64,000 bases of DNA from Variovorax sp. Root318D1 (lineage in GTDB: Bacteria; Pseudomonadota; Gammaproteobacteria; Burkholderiales; Burkholderiaceae_C): positions 152,156 through 216,155 of the forward strand of contig NZ_LMCQ01000002.1 in the NCBI RefSeq assembly GCF_001424835.1, written 5' to 3'. The first letter of the stretch is position 1; each line of letters starts with the position of its first letter. This document shows, piece after piece, positions 21,832 to 32,128 of this stretch. Made by a program: the position numbers and the translations under genes. Under the pieces are notes generated by a model, which saw only the letters and a program-made list of their open reading frames with translations, ran no database searches and was not told where the DNA came from.

Positions 21832-23235
21832 ATGAATGCAAAGCCAGCGTGGAGAGGGTTTCTGGGCATGTTCAACCTGAACGACGGCCGTTGGGGCCGT
21901 GGCGACGAGCCCGCCTCCAACGGCGATCGCCCAACCGGCAATCGACCCCCTGACGCCGATCCCCCGGGCGCGCCGACGCCACCGCCTTCGGGCAGCAACA
22001 ACAACGGCAACCGCCCGCGCGGTCAAGGCCCCAACCAGGGACCGCCCGACCTCGATGAACTCTGGCGCGACCTCAATCGCAAGCTGGGCGGCTTTTTTGG
22101 CGGCAAGGGCGGCGGCAATCGGCCCAGCGGCGGCAGCAATGGCGGCGGTGGCAACGGCTACAGGCCCGATATGAAAAATGCCGGTTTCGGCCTCGGGCTG
22201 GTGGCGGCAGTGGCCGTCCTCATCTGGCTCGGCACCGGCTTCTTCATCGTGAACGAAGGCCAGCAGGCCGTGGTCACCCAGTTCGGCCGCTACAAGGCGA
22301 CCGTGGGCGCGGGCTTCAATTGGCGCCTGCCATACCCGATCCAGCGCCACGAAGTGGTCGTGGTCACGCAGATCCGCTCCACCGACGTGGGCCGCGATGC
22401 CATCGTGCGGACCACCGGTCTGCGCGAGTCGGCCATGCTGACCGAGGACGAGAACATCGTCGAGATCAAGTTCGCCGTGCAATATCGCCTGAGCGATGCG
22501 CGCGCCTACCTGTACGAAAGCAAGTCGCCGAGCGAAACCGTGGTGCAGGTGGCCGAAACTGCCGTGCGCGAGGTGGTCGGCAAGATGAAGATGGATGCGG
22601 CCCTTGCCGAGGAGCGCGACCAGATTGCACCGCGCGTGCGCACGCTGATGCAGACCATCCTCGACCGCTACAAGGTCGGCGTCGAAGTCGTCAACATCAA
22701 CTTGCAGCAGGGCGGCGTGCGTCCGCCCGAGCAGGTGCAGGCCGCCTTCGACGACGTGCTCAAGGCCGGCCAGGAGCGCGAGCGCGCCAAGAACGAAGCC
22801 CAGGCCTATGCCAACGACGTGGTGCCGCGCGCTACGGGTACCGCATCGCGGCTCAAGGAGGAGTCCGAAGCCTACAAGGCGCGCATCGTCGCGCAGGCGC
22901 AGGGCGATGCCGGCCGCTTCAGCGCGGTGCTGGCCGAATACCAGAAGGCGCCGCAGGTCACGCGTGACCGCATGTACACCGATGCCATGCAGCAGATCTA
23001 TGCAAGTACCACCAAGGTATTGGTCGACACCAAGCAAGGTTCCAACCTGCTCTACCTGCCACTCGACAAGCTCATGCAACAGAGTGGCAGCAACTCCGTG
23101 GCGACGCCGGTCGATGCCGCCAGCCCCAGCGTGGCCGGCACTGCACCGGCCCAGTCGTCGGTGATTCCGGTGGCGCCGGCCACGGGCGACAACCGTGCCC
23201 GCGACGGCCGCTCGCGCGACCGCGACGTGCGTTGA
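21832..23235 (+). CDS. hflK: FtsH protease regulator HflK
   Basis: Membrane-anchored SPFH/Band 7 protein that with HflC cages and modulates FtsH. A Gly/Asn/Pro-rich cytosolic N-terminus of about 110 residues precedes one membrane helix (LGLVAAVAVLIWLGTGF) and the Band 7 domain; an Ala/Ser-rich tail ends it. The start is uncertain: the ATG at 21832 and the ATG at 21868 (preceded by GGAGAGG) are both plausible; the first is given. Confidence 0.92.
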   Translation: MNAKPAWRGFLGMFNLNDGRWGRGDEPASNGDRPTGNRPPDADPPGAPTPPPSGSNNNGNRPRGQGPNQGPPDLDELWRDLNRKLGGFFGGKGGGNRPSGGSNGGGGNGYRPDMKNAGFGLGLVAAVAVLIWLGTGFFIVNEGQQAVVTQFGRYKATVGAGFNWRLPYPIQRHEVVVVTQIRSTDVGRDAIVRTTGLRESAMLTEDENIVEIKFAVQYRLSDARAYLYESKSPSETVVQVAETAVREVVGKMKMDAALAEERDQIAPRVRTLMQTILDRYKVGVEVVNINLQQGGVRPPEQVQAAFDDVLKAGQERERAKNEAQAYANDVVPRATGTASRLKEESEAYKARIVAQAQGDAGRFSAVLAEYQKAPQVTRDRMYTDAMQQIYASTTKVLVDTKQGSNLLYLPLDKLMQQSGSNSVATPVDAASPSVAGTAPAQSSVIPVAPATGDNRARDGRSRDRDVR

Positions 23236-23251
23236 AAAGGCCAAGAAGAAC

Positions 23252-24154
23252 ATGAACAGAATCGGATTCATCGCCTCGTCGATCCTCGTGCTGCTGGTGC
23301 TGCTGAGCTCGACCCTCTTCGTCGTCGACCAGCGCCAGTTCGGCGTGGTGTACGCCCTCGGCCAGATCAAGCAGGTCATCACCGAGCCGGGGCTGAACTT
23401 CAAGCTGCCGCCGCCGTTCCAGAACGTCTCGTACATCGACAAGCGGCTGCTCACGCTCTCCAGCCTCGACACCGAGCCCATGCTCACGGCCGAGAAGCAG
23501 CGCGTGGTGATCGACTGGTATGTGCGCTGGCGCATCACCGATCCGCAGGCCTACATCCGCAACGTCGGTCTCGACGAGAACGCGGGCGCCACGCAGCTCA
23601 ACCGGGTGGTGCGCAACGCCTTCCAGGAAAACGTCAACAAGCGCACCGTGCGCGACCTGATCTCCGTGCGCCGCGAGGCCCTCATGGCCGACGTGCAACG
23701 CGAAGTGCTGGCCGTGGTGAAGGGCGCCAAGCCCTGGGGCGTGGACGTGGTCGACGTGCGCATCACGCGTGTCGACTATGTGGAAGCCATCACCGAATCG
23801 GTCTATCGCCGCATGGAGGCCGAGCGCAAGCGCGTTGCCAACGAACTGCGCTCGACCGGCTATGCCGAAGGCGAAAAGATCCGCGCCGATGCCGATCGGC
23901 AGCGTGAAGTGATCGTGGCGAACGCCTACCGCGACGCCCAGAAGATCAAGGGCGAGGGCGATGCCCAGGCCGCGTCCGCCTACAGCGAAGCCTTCGGCCG
24001 CGATGCGCAGTTTGCGCAGTTCTACCGCAGCCTGGAGGCCTACAAGCAGAGCTTCAACAAGAAGAGCGACGTGATGGTGGTCGACCCGTCATCGGACTTC
24101 TTCCGCGCCATGCAGGGCGCCGGCACGCCGGCAGGCAACGCGCCGCGCCGCTAG
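23252..24154 (+). CDS. hflC: FtsH protease regulator HflC
   Basis: Partner of HflK, 300 residues: an N-terminal membrane helix (ASSILVLLVLLSSTLFVV) and a periplasmic SPFH domain. It starts 16 bases after hflK with an upstream AAGAAGAA-type site. Intact and of normal length. Confidence 0.95.
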   Translation: MNRIGFIASSILVLLVLLSSTLFVVDQRQFGVVYALGQIKQVITEPGLNFKLPPPFQNVSYIDKRLLTLSSLDTEPMLTAEKQRVVIDWYVRWRITDPQAYIRNVGLDENAGATQLNRVVRNAFQENVNKRTVRDLISVRREALMADVQREVLAVVKGAKPWGVDVVDVRITRVDYVEAITESVYRRMEAERKRVANELRSTGYAEGEKIRADADRQREVIVANAYRDAQKIKGEGDAQAASAYSEAFGRDAQFAQFYRSLEAYKQSFNKKSDVMVVDPSSDFFRAMQGAGTPAGNAPRR

Positions 24155-24174
24155 GGCTCCGGGGCGGGCCTTTC

Positions 24175-24363
24175 GTGAGCGCCGAAATATTCTGGAGCGC
24201 GCTGGCGCTGGTCCTGGTGATCGAAGGCATCCTGCCTTTCGTGTCGCCGGGCGGCTGGCGGCGCGGCTTTACCCAGCTCATGCAGCTGCGCGATGGCCAG
24301 CTGCGTTTCTTCGGACTTTGCTGCATCTTGGTGGGTTTGCTCCTTCTTTGGGTTTTGGGGTAG
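24175..24363 (+). CDS. DUF2065 (YjeT-like) small membrane protein
   Basis: 62 residues with two hydrophobic helices separated by a GGWRRGF loop, matching DUF2065/YjeT, the usual small gene between hflC and purA. GTG start 20 bases after hflC. Function unknown. Confidence 0.85.
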   Translation: MSAEIFWSALALVLVIEGILPFVSPGGWRRGFTQLMQLRDGQLRFFGLCCILVGLLLLWVLG

Positions 24364-24407
24364 CTCGGTCCCGGTAGAATCCCGGTTTAACCAAGCCCCC
24401 GATCCCC

Positions 24408-25568
24408 ATGTCCGCCTGGGTCCTCCCGGATCACATTGCCGATGTGCTGCCCTCCGAGGCGCGCCACATCGAAGAACTTCGACGCCAGCTGCTCGATACC
24501 GCCCGTGGCTATGGCTACGAGTTGGTGATGCCGCCGCTGCTCGAGCACCTCGAGTCGCTGCTTTCGGGCACCGGCGAGGCGCTCGACCTTCAAACCTTCA
24601 AGCTCGTCGACCAGCTCTCCGGCCGCAGCATGGGCCTGCGAGCCGACACCACCCCCCAGGTGGCGCGCATCGATGCCCATCTGCTGAACCGCGAAGGCGT
24701 GGCGCGCCTGTGCTACTGCGGGCCGGTGCTGCACACCCGCCCCGACCGGCCGCATGCCACCCGCGAGCCGCTGCAGTTCGGGGCCGAAATCTATGGCCAC
24801 GCCGGCCTTGAAGCCGACACAGAGGTCCTGCTGCTGGCGCTCGACTGCCTCCATGCGGCGGGCATTGGCGAGGGCCTGATCGTCGACCTGGCAGATGCGC
24901 GCATCGTGCGGGCGCTGTTCGCCGGGGTGTCGGTCGACGCATCGGTGCTGGCGCGCGTGCATGCGGCGCTGGTGGCCAAGGACGCGAGCGAGCTGCATGC
25001 GCTCACGCGCGATTTCCCGGCACCGTCGCGCGACGGTTTGCGCGCGCTGGTCCAGCTTTACGGCGATGCGTCGGTGCTCGACGAGGCCGCCAAAGCCCTC
25101 AAGGGCACGCCCGCCGTGAGCACGGCGCTGGCCGGACTGAAGCAACTGGCCGACAGCCTGCAGGGCGATTCGGCACGGCAGATCAGCTTCGACCTGGCCG
25201 ACCTGCGCGGCTACGCCTACTACAGCGGCATGCGCTTTGGCATCTACGTGCCGGGCGCGGCCGATGCGCTGGTGCGCGGCGGCCGCTACGACGAAGTCGG
25301 CGCCGTGTTCGGACGCAACCGCCCGGCTGTGGGCTTCAGCCTCGACGTGCGAGAGCTGGTCGGCGTGCTGCCGGCACGCCCGCTGCGCGCCGCCATCCGC
25401 GCCCCGTGGAGCGACGCAGCCGGGCTGCGCCAGGCCATTGCCGGGTTGCGCAAGGCCGGCGAAACCGTGGTCTGCGTGCTGCCGGGCCACGGCAGCGAGA
25501 TCGATGAATTCCATTGCGACCGCGAGCTCGTCGAGCAAGCAGGGCAGTGGCAAGTCCGAGCCATCTGA
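24408..25568 (+). CDS. hisZ: ATP phosphoribosyltransferase regulatory subunit HisZ
   Basis: Catalytically inactive histidyl-tRNA synthetase paralogue that partners short-form HisG in the first step of histidine synthesis. 386 residues; the class II fold is recognisable ([12 protein letters not shown] and [12 protein letters not shown]). HisG is not in the window. Conserved position between hflC and purA. Confidence 0.93.
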   Translation: MSAWVLPDHIADVLPSEARHIEELRRQLLDTARGYGYELVMPPLLEHLESLLSGTGEALDLQTFKLVDQLSGRSMGLRADTTPQVARIDAHLLNREGVARLCYCGPVLHTRPDRPHATREPLQFGAEIYGHAGLEADTEVLLLALDCLHAAGIGEGLIVDLADARIVRALFAGVSVDASVLARVHAALVAKDASELHALTRDFPAPSRDGLRALVQLYGDASVLDEAAKALKGTPAVSTALAGLKQLADSLQGDSARQISFDLADLRGYAYYSGMRFGIYVPGAADALVRGGRYDEVGAVFGRNRPAVGFSLDVRELVGVLPARPLRAAIRAPWSDAAGLRQAIAGLRKAGETVVCVLPGHGSEIDEFHCDRELVEQAGQWQVRAI

Positions 25569-25576
25569 ATTTTTGA

Positions 25577-26923
<1,347 letters not shown>

Positions 26924-26941
26924 CCAGGAACGAACCCCACC

Positions 26942-27466
26942 ATGTTGACCGAAGACGGCAAGCATCTCTACGTCAGCTATGACGAGTACCACAACCTGAT
27001 CGAGAAACTCGCGATCAAGATTCACCAGTCGGGCTGGCAGTTCGACACCATTCTGTGCCTGGCACGCGGCGGCATGCGCCCCGGCGACGTGCTTTCGCGG
27101 ATCTTCGACAAGCCGCTGGCGATCATGTCGACCAGTTCGTACCGCGCCGATGCCGGCACGGTGCAAGGCCACCTCGACATCGCCCGCTTCATCACCACGC
27201 CCAAGGGCGAGATCGCGGGCAGGGTGCTGCTGGTGGACGACCTCGCCGATTCGGGCCACACGCTGCACGCCGTCATGGACATGCTGCGCAACAACTACAA
27301 GCCCATCAGCGAGCTGCGCAGCGCGGTGCTCTGGACCAAGGCGCTCTCGACCTTCACGCCCGACTACTCGGTCGAGTACCTGGCCACCAACCCGTGGATC
27401 CACCAGCCGTTCGAAGGCTACGACGCGCTCGGCCCCGAGAAGCTGCTCGAAAAGTGGTCGGTCTGA
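26942..27466 (+). CDS. Type I phosphoribosyltransferase (purine salvage-like)
   Basis: 174 residues. PRPP-binding motif VLLVDDLADSGHTL is at about residues 96-109, and LARGGMRPGD provides the PPi loop. The closest match by eye is the hypoxanthine/xanthine-type group; the linkage to purA supports purine salvage, but the base used cannot be read from sequence. It is probably the last gene of the hisZ-purA group. Confidence 0.85.
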   Translation: MLTEDGKHLYVSYDEYHNLIEKLAIKIHQSGWQFDTILCLARGGMRPGDVLSRIFDKPLAIMSTSSYRADAGTVQGHLDIARFITTPKGEIAGRVLLVDDLADSGHTLHAVMDMLRNNYKPISELRSAVLWTKALSTFTPDYSVEYLATNPWIHQPFEGYDALGPEKLLEKWSV

Positions 27467-27493
27467 CCTGATCCACGCACGCCGGTTGCCCGC

Positions 27494-27943
27494 TCAGCCG
27501 GCCGAATCGAACATCGCGGTGTAGCGCCGCTGCATCTCCTCCGGCGTCAGCTGCTCGATGCTGTGGCCCACGTTCCAGCGATGCCCGAAGGGGTCGCGGA
27601 ACACGCCGGAACGCTCCCCATAAAACTGGTCTTGCGGTGCCATGTCGAGCGTGGCACCGGCCGCGACGGCGCGGGCTACCACAACGTCCGCGTCGTCCAC
27701 ATGCAGGTGCAGCGTCACCGCGGTGCCGCCGAGCGTCTTGGCGCTGCGGATGTTGTATTCGGCAAACTCGTCCGACAGCATGAGGATGGCGCCGTTGTGA
27801 AAGTCGAGTTCCGCATGCCCGATGCGGCCGCTGGGCTCTACAAGGCGGAAGATCTCCTTCACCTCGAAGACCTTGCAGTAGAACTCGATGGCGGCGCCGG
27901 CATCGTCGACACAGAGGTACGGGAACAGTTCGTGGATTGCCAT
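27494..27943 (-). CDS. VOC-superfamily (glyoxalase/PhnB-like) protein
   Basis: 149 residues from the ATG before AIHELFPYL. Two paired beta-alpha-beta-beta-beta modules are typical of VOC metalloproteins, with the PhnB-like FRDPFGHRW near the C-terminus. An upstream in-frame start at 27988 adds a segment without family features. The substrate is unknown. It is convergent with the phosphoribosyltransferase gene. Confidence 0.8.
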   Translation of the reverse strand: MAIHELFPYLCVDDAGAAIEFYCKVFEVKEIFRLVEPSGRIGHAELDFHNGAILMLSDEFAEYNIRSAKTLGGTAVTLHLHVDDADVVVARAVAAGATLDMAPQDQFYGERSGVFRDPFGHRWNVGHSIEQLTPEEMQRRYTAMFDSAG

Positions 27944-28082
27944 GTGGATTGCCTTTCCGGACAAAGAAGAAGCGGGGCAGGGCGACATTCTGGGCTCTGC
28001 ACGGCTGCTTTCTCAAGCCTTGGGCCGCGGGGGTGCCCCAGGTCGGTCGTTCGCCGGGCGGCGGCCGCGCTAGCATCTGCAC

Positions 28083-29276
28083 ATGAGCAAGCCTTCCACG
28101 ACCCTGATCCACCATCCCTACACCCCGCCCGCCAACTTTGCGGCGCCGCAGCCGGGCATCTACAAGGCCTCGACCGTGTTTTTCGCCGACGTGGCTGCCA
28201 TGCGCGCACGCGACTGGAAGACCAAGGCCGGCTACACCTACGGCCTGCACGGCACGCCAACGACCTTCACGCTCGAGGAGCGCCTGGCCACGCTCGAGGG
28301 CGGGACCGAATGCCTGCTGGTACCGAGCGGGCTCGCGGCCATTTCGCTGGTGTCCTTTGCCTTCCTGAAAAGCGGCGACGAGGTGCTGATTCCCGACAAC
28401 GCCTACGGCCCCAACAAGGCGCTGGCCACTGGCGAACTGGCCAACTTCGGCATCACGCACCGCATGTACGACGCAATGAACCCGGCCGACCTGGCTGCCA
28501 AGCTGTCGGACCGCACGCGGCTGGTGTGGGTGGAGGCGGCGGGCTCGGTGACCATGGAGTTTCCCGATCTGCCGGCGCTCGTGAACGTCTGCCGCGCGCG
28601 CGGGGTGGTCACCGCGCTGGACAACACCTGGGGCGCCGGCCTGGCCTTCGCGCCTTTCGATTTCAACGGCAGCGGGCAGGGCGTGGACGTCTCGGTGCAT
28701 GCGCTCACCAAGTACCCGAGCGGCGGCGGCGACGTGCTGATGGGCAGTGTCGTCACCCGCGACGATCGCCTGCACCGCGCGCTCAAGCTCACCCACATGC
28801 GCATGGGCTTCGGCGTGGGCGTGGGCGACGTGGAGACGCTGCTGCGCTCGCTGCCAAGCATCGGGCTGCGCTATGCCGCGCACGACCGTTCGGCGCGCGA
28901 ACTGGCGCGCTGGCTCAGCGGCCGCGACGAGATCGCCCAGGTGCTCCATCCCGCGCTCGAAGAATCGCCCGGCCATGCCAACTGGCGTGCGCTGTGCGGC
29001 GCGTCCGACCTAGCCGCCGGCCTCTTCTCGATCGTGTTCGACGAGCAGTTCAGCACCGAGCAGGTCGACCGCTTCTGCGACAGCCTGAAGCTCTTTCGCC
29101 TCGGGTATTCGTGGGGTGGCCCGGTCAGCCTGGTGGTGCCCTACGACATCGGCCTTATGCGCGACCAGGCCGTGGCACGCTGGCCGCACAAGGGCACGCT
29201 GGTGCGATTCTCGGTCGGCCTCGAAGACGTGGAAGACCTGCGGGCCGACTTGCAACAGGCGCTGGCGCGGCTCTAG
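28083..29276 (+). CDS. metC: Cystathionine beta-lyase-type PLP enzyme
   Basis: Cys/Met metabolism PLP enzyme, 397 residues. The PLP lysine lies in SVHALTKYPSGG (about residue 210), with YGLHGTPT and the LEGG helix upstream. The family cleaves cystathionine to homocysteine in methionine synthesis; cysteine desulfhydrase activity is also possible. A TAGCAT hexamer at 28071-28076 is only 6 bases from the ATG and no Shine-Dalgarno is visible, so the mRNA may be leaderless. Confidence 0.88.
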   Translation: MSKPSTTLIHHPYTPPANFAAPQPGIYKASTVFFADVAAMRARDWKTKAGYTYGLHGTPTTFTLEERLATLEGGTECLLVPSGLAAISLVSFAFLKSGDEVLIPDNAYGPNKALATGELANFGITHRMYDAMNPADLAAKLSDRTRLVWVEAAGSVTMEFPDLPALVNVCRARGVVTALDNTWGAGLAFAPFDFNGSGQGVDVSVHALTKYPSGGGDVLMGSVVTRDDRLHRALKLTHMRMGFGVGVGDVETLLRSLPSIGLRYAAHDRSARELARWLSGRDEIAQVLHPALEESPGHANWRALCGASDLAAGLFSIVFDEQFSTEQVDRFCDSLKLFRLGYSWGGPVSLVVPYDIGLMRDQAVARWPHKGTLVRFSVGLEDVEDLRADLQQALARL

Positions 29277-29359
29277 GGGCCGTTGGGCTGGGTTCATGTT
29301 CCAGCGCTATCCGGTTTGAAAGGTGTGTTCGAGTTCGAAACGGCACCCCGCCCGCCGCC

Positions 29360-29387
29360 TTGAGACCGCACCGTTATCGCTTACAGT
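29360..29387 (+). promoter_or_regulatory. Candidate sigma-70 promoter
   Basis: TTGAGA (29360-29365) and TACAGT (29382-29387) with a 16-base spacer, 45 bases before the start of the small basic protein gene. Confidence 0.45.
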
Positions 29388-29432
29388 AGGCGACGCACAG
29401 TCACCGGGACTGTCTCGCCTCAAGGAGAAGCA

Positions 29433-29636
29433 GTGGCAACACCAAATTACGGCTACGAAAAGCGCCAGAAAGAACTGGCCAAGAAAAAGAAGAAGGAAGA
29501 AAAGCTCCGCGAGAAGGCCAATCGGAAGCTATCTCCAAGCAGCGATGGCCTTGCGCCGGGCGACCCGGAAACCGATGTCGCGTCGCTGGAACGCGATCCG
29601 CCCACCGTCCCCGAGCTGCCCACCAAGAACGGTTGA
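29433..29636 (+). CDS. Small lysine-rich conserved protein
   Basis: 67 residues: a Lys/Glu-rich helix at about 8-32 (KRQKELAKKKKKEEK), then an acidic Pro-rich tail. An AAGGAGAA ribosome site stands 9 bases before the start, a candidate promoter lies upstream and a strong terminator follows, so it looks like a genuine single-gene unit. Similar small proteins are widespread in Burkholderiales to my knowledge; function unknown. Confidence 0.75.
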   Translation: MATPNYGYEKRQKELAKKKKKEEKLREKANRKLSPSSDGLAPGDPETDVASLERDPPTVPELPTKNG

Positions 29637-29661
29637 TTCTTCGAAACCGGGCTCTCGACGA

Positions 29662-29701
29662 AAAAAGCCGCCGCAGGCCTTCGGGCTTGCAGCGGCTTTT
29701 T
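29662..29701. terminator. Long bidirectional terminator
   Basis: A ten-bp outer stem AAAAAGCCGC/GCGGCTTTTT continues into a seven-pair inner stem (one G-T pair) closed by a TTCG tetraloop. T runs occur on both strands. It separates the small basic gene from the convergent arylesterase gene. Confidence 0.9.
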
Positions 29702-29716
29702 GCTTTTGAGCCCAGC

Positions 29717-30397
29717 CTATTTGGCCGCCAGCAGCTTGCGCAGCTCCGGCCAGACGTTGTCGAGCAGCTGCGGCTGGGCCGCGGCGGTGGGATGGATTCG
29801 GTCCGCCTGGAACAGCGAGAGCGCATCGGGCGCGTCGGCGACGCCCTTGAGCAGGAACGGCACCAGCGCGGCCTTGGTGGCGCCGGCCACCTTGCCGAAC
29901 ACGGCCTCGAAGCGCCGTGTGTAGTCGCCGCCGTAGTTTGGCGGCACCTGGATGCCGACGATCAGCACCTTGGCGCCCGCCGCCTGCGCGGCCTTGGTGA
30001 TCTGCAGCAGGTTGTCCTCGGTGTTCTGCAGCGGCAGGCCCCGCAGCGCGTCGTTGGCACCCAGCTCGACCACCACGTGGCTGGGCTTGTGCTGCGCCAG
30101 CAGCGAGGCAAAGCGGGCCCGCCCGCCCGAGGTGGTGTCGCCGCTGATGCTGGCGTTGACCACCGTGGCGGGGATCTTTTGCGCCACGAGGCGCTTTTCG
30201 AGCAGGGGCACCCAGCCTTCGCCACGCTTGAGGCCGTACTCGGCGCTCAGCGAATCGCCCAGCACCAGAATCACCGGCTGGCGGGGCGCCGCAGCCTGTG
30301 CGGCCTGGGCGTGCGCCAGCCCCGATGTCCCTGCGCTGCCGAATGCGGCCGCGGTCAAGATAAAGTCACGTCGATTCAAAACGAAAAGCCTTTTCAT
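29717..30397 (-). CDS. Tat-exported SGNH arylesterase (TesA-like)
   Basis: SGNH-fold lysophospholipase/arylesterase, 226 residues. The N-terminus carries a twin-arginine signal (NRRDFILTAAA, cleavage near AHA at 30). Catalytic features: Ser49 in VLGDSLS, Gly/Asn in ELGAND (111-116), and Asp199/His202 in DRIHP. It is divergent from a YbbA-like ATPase gene, as tesA is from ybbA in E. coli; the two start codons share CATG at 30395-30398. Confidence 0.9.
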   Translation of the reverse strand: MKRLFVLNRRDFILTAAAFGSAGTSGLAHAQAAQAAAPRQPVILVLGDSLSAEYGLKRGEGWVPLLEKRLVAQKIPATVVNASISGDTTSGGRARFASLLAQHKPSHVVVELGANDALRGLPLQNTEDNLLQITKAAQAAGAKVLIVGIQVPPNYGGDYTRRFEAVFGKVAGATKAALVPFLLKGVADAPDALSLFQADRIHPTAAAQPQLLDNVWPELRKLLAAK

Positions 30398-31118
30398 GTC
30401 CCAACCCTCGCCTGATGCCATTGTCGCTGTCGAGCACGTGTTCAAGTCGGTGACCGACTCGACCGGCACGCTCGACATTTTGCAGAACATCGATTTCACC
30501 CTGGGGGCGCGGGAAACTGCCGCCATTGTCGGCGCCTCGGGCTCGGGCAAGAGCACCTTGCTGTCGATCATCGCCGGCCTTGACACGCCCACCCGCGGCA
30601 CGGTCAGGCTGGCGGGGGACGACATCTTCGCCATCGACGAGGACGAGCGCGCCGCGCTGCGTGCCCAGCGCGTGGGTTTCGTGTTCCAGAGCTTCCAGCT
30701 GCTGGGCAACCTGAGCGCCCTGGAAAACGTGATGCTGCCGCTCGAGCTGGCCGACCGCAAGGACGCCCGCAAGGCCGCCACCGAGATGCTCGGGCGCGTC
30801 GGGCTCGGGCAGCGCCTGGGGCACTACCCCAAAGTGCTGTCGGGCGGCGAGCAGCAGCGCGTGGCGCTCGCACGGGCCTTCGTGGTGCAGCCGGCCCTGC
30901 TGCTGGCCGATGAACCCACCGGCAGCCTCGACTTCGCGACCGGCGAGCAGGTCATGCGGCTGATGTTCGACCTCAACCGCGAGCTTGGCACCACGCTCGT
31001 GCTCGTCACCCATGACCGCGGCATCGCGGCCCAGTGCGAACGCCGCATCACCATCGAGGCCGGGCAAATGGCGCTCAACGAGTCCAGGCCCGTTCTGGTG
31101 GCCTCGCTCGAAGCATGA
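30396..31118 (+). CDS. YbbA-type ABC transporter ATPase
   Basis: LolD/MacB-like ATPase, 240 residues. Walker A GASGSGKST at 46-54, signature LSGGEQQR near 148 and Walker B LLLADEP follow the family. The frame is open far upstream, but that is arylesterase antisense; the ATG at 30396 opens the family sequence. In E. coli YbbA pairs with permease YbbP; here the next gene (ATGA overlap at 31115-31118) is not an FtsX-like permease. Confidence 0.9.
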   Translation: MSQPSPDAIVAVEHVFKSVTDSTGTLDILQNIDFTLGARETAAIVGASGSGKSTLLSIIAGLDTPTRGTVRLAGDDIFAIDEDERAALRAQRVGFVFQSFQLLGNLSALENVMLPLELADRKDARKAATEMLGRVGLGQRLGHYPKVLSGGEQQRVALARAFVVQPALLLADEPTGSLDFATGEQVMRLMFDLNRELGTTLVLVTHDRGIAAQCERRITIEAGQMALNESRPVLVASLEA

Positions 31119-32095
31119 TCGTCCCCCGGTTCTGGGCCGAAGGCCGCATTCAGGAGCAGGTGGCGGGCAAGCAGATTACCGTGCGGCGCTACGGCTGGTC
31201 CGACGACAGCCCGATCGCCGCGCAGGCGCATGCCGACGAGCGCACGAGAGAGGCGTTCGATCGCATTGCCAGTGGCGAGAAGCTCAACCGCCGCGAGCGA
31301 AAGCTGGCCTACAACGGGGCCGAAGGCGTGCCCATCCGCGAAGAGATCATCGAGCGGCAGGGCGACACCGTCATCACCCGCAACAGCTACGGTGCGCGCT
31401 GCCTCAACACGCCCGACGTGCTGTTCGTCGACATCGATTTCGACGAGCCCCTGCGCGGCAGCCTGTTTGCCTTTGCAATTGCGCCCGCACTCATCGCCGG
31501 CGTCGTCGGCGGCTGGACTGCCAAGACCTGGGAGGGCGGGCTCATCGCCGCCATCGTGGTCTTCATCGTCGCCTACCGCATCGGCCTGGCCAAGAAGCGC
31601 GGCGAGGCCAGCAGCAACCCCGCGCCCGAGAAGCGCGCGGCCGACCGGATCGGGCGCTTCGTCCATCAGCATCCCGACTGGCACCTGCGCCTCTATCGCA
31701 CGCCGGCCGGCTTCCGGGTGCTGGCCATGCACGACGTCTTCAGCCCGGCCGACATGGCGGTTGCGGACTGCTTCCACGCGCTGGGCGTGGACAAGACCTA
31801 TGCGCGCATGTGCCGCAACCAGAACTGCTTTCGCGCCCGCCTGAGCGCCAAGCCCTGGCGCATCGGCATCGGCGAGCACATCCGGCCGCGGCCGGGCGTG
31901 TGGCCCGTGTCGCCCGAGAAGCTGCCCGTGCGCGATGCCTGGGTTGCGCACTACGAAAAGGCCGCAGAGGGCCATGCCGCCTGCCAGTACCTGGAGAGCG
32001 CCGGCAACAGCGCGCGCGTGCATCCGAATGCGCTGGCCGTGCAGGAACTGCACGACGAACGGACCCGGGCGCACAGCGGATTGCCTATTGCATGA
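31115..32095 (+). CDS. Uncharacterised two-helix membrane protein
   Basis: 326 residues. A hydrophilic N-terminal part (about 1-115) precedes two close membrane helices (about 117-134 and 141-157). The cytosolic C-terminal domain (about 175-326) is rich in Trp, His, Arg and Tyr. It begins HQHPDWHLRLYRTPAGFRV and has two cysteines at 233 and 238 in MCRNQNCFRAR. ATGA overlap with the ABC ATPase suggests a joint product. I recognise no known enzyme; the dense aromatic/basic conservation-like pattern suggests a real domain, not filler. Confidence 0.75.
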   Translation: MIVPRFWAEGRIQEQVAGKQITVRRYGWSDDSPIAAQAHADERTREAFDRIASGEKLNRRERKLAYNGAEGVPIREEIIERQGDTVITRNSYGARCLNTPDVLFVDIDFDEPLRGSLFAFAIAPALIAGVVGGWTAKTWEGGLIAAIVVFIVAYRIGLAKKRGEASSNPAPEKRAADRIGRFVHQHPDWHLRLYRTPAGFRVLAMHDVFSPADMAVADCFHALGVDKTYARMCRNQNCFRARLSAKPWRIGIGEHIRPRPGVWPVSPEKLPVRDAWVAHYEKAAEGHAACQYLESAGNSARVHPNALAVQELHDERTRAHSGLPIA

Positions 32096-32116
32096 AGGAG
32101 AGGGCGCGCAGCCCTC

Positions 32117-32122
32117 GATAAT
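32117..32122 (+). promoter_or_regulatory. -10-like hexamer before rlmB
   Basis: GATAAT ends 6 bases before the rlmB ATG. No Shine-Dalgarno lies between, which fits a leaderless or near-leaderless mRNA. The -35 is not clear. Confidence 0.35.
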
Positions 32123-32128
32123 CGACAG

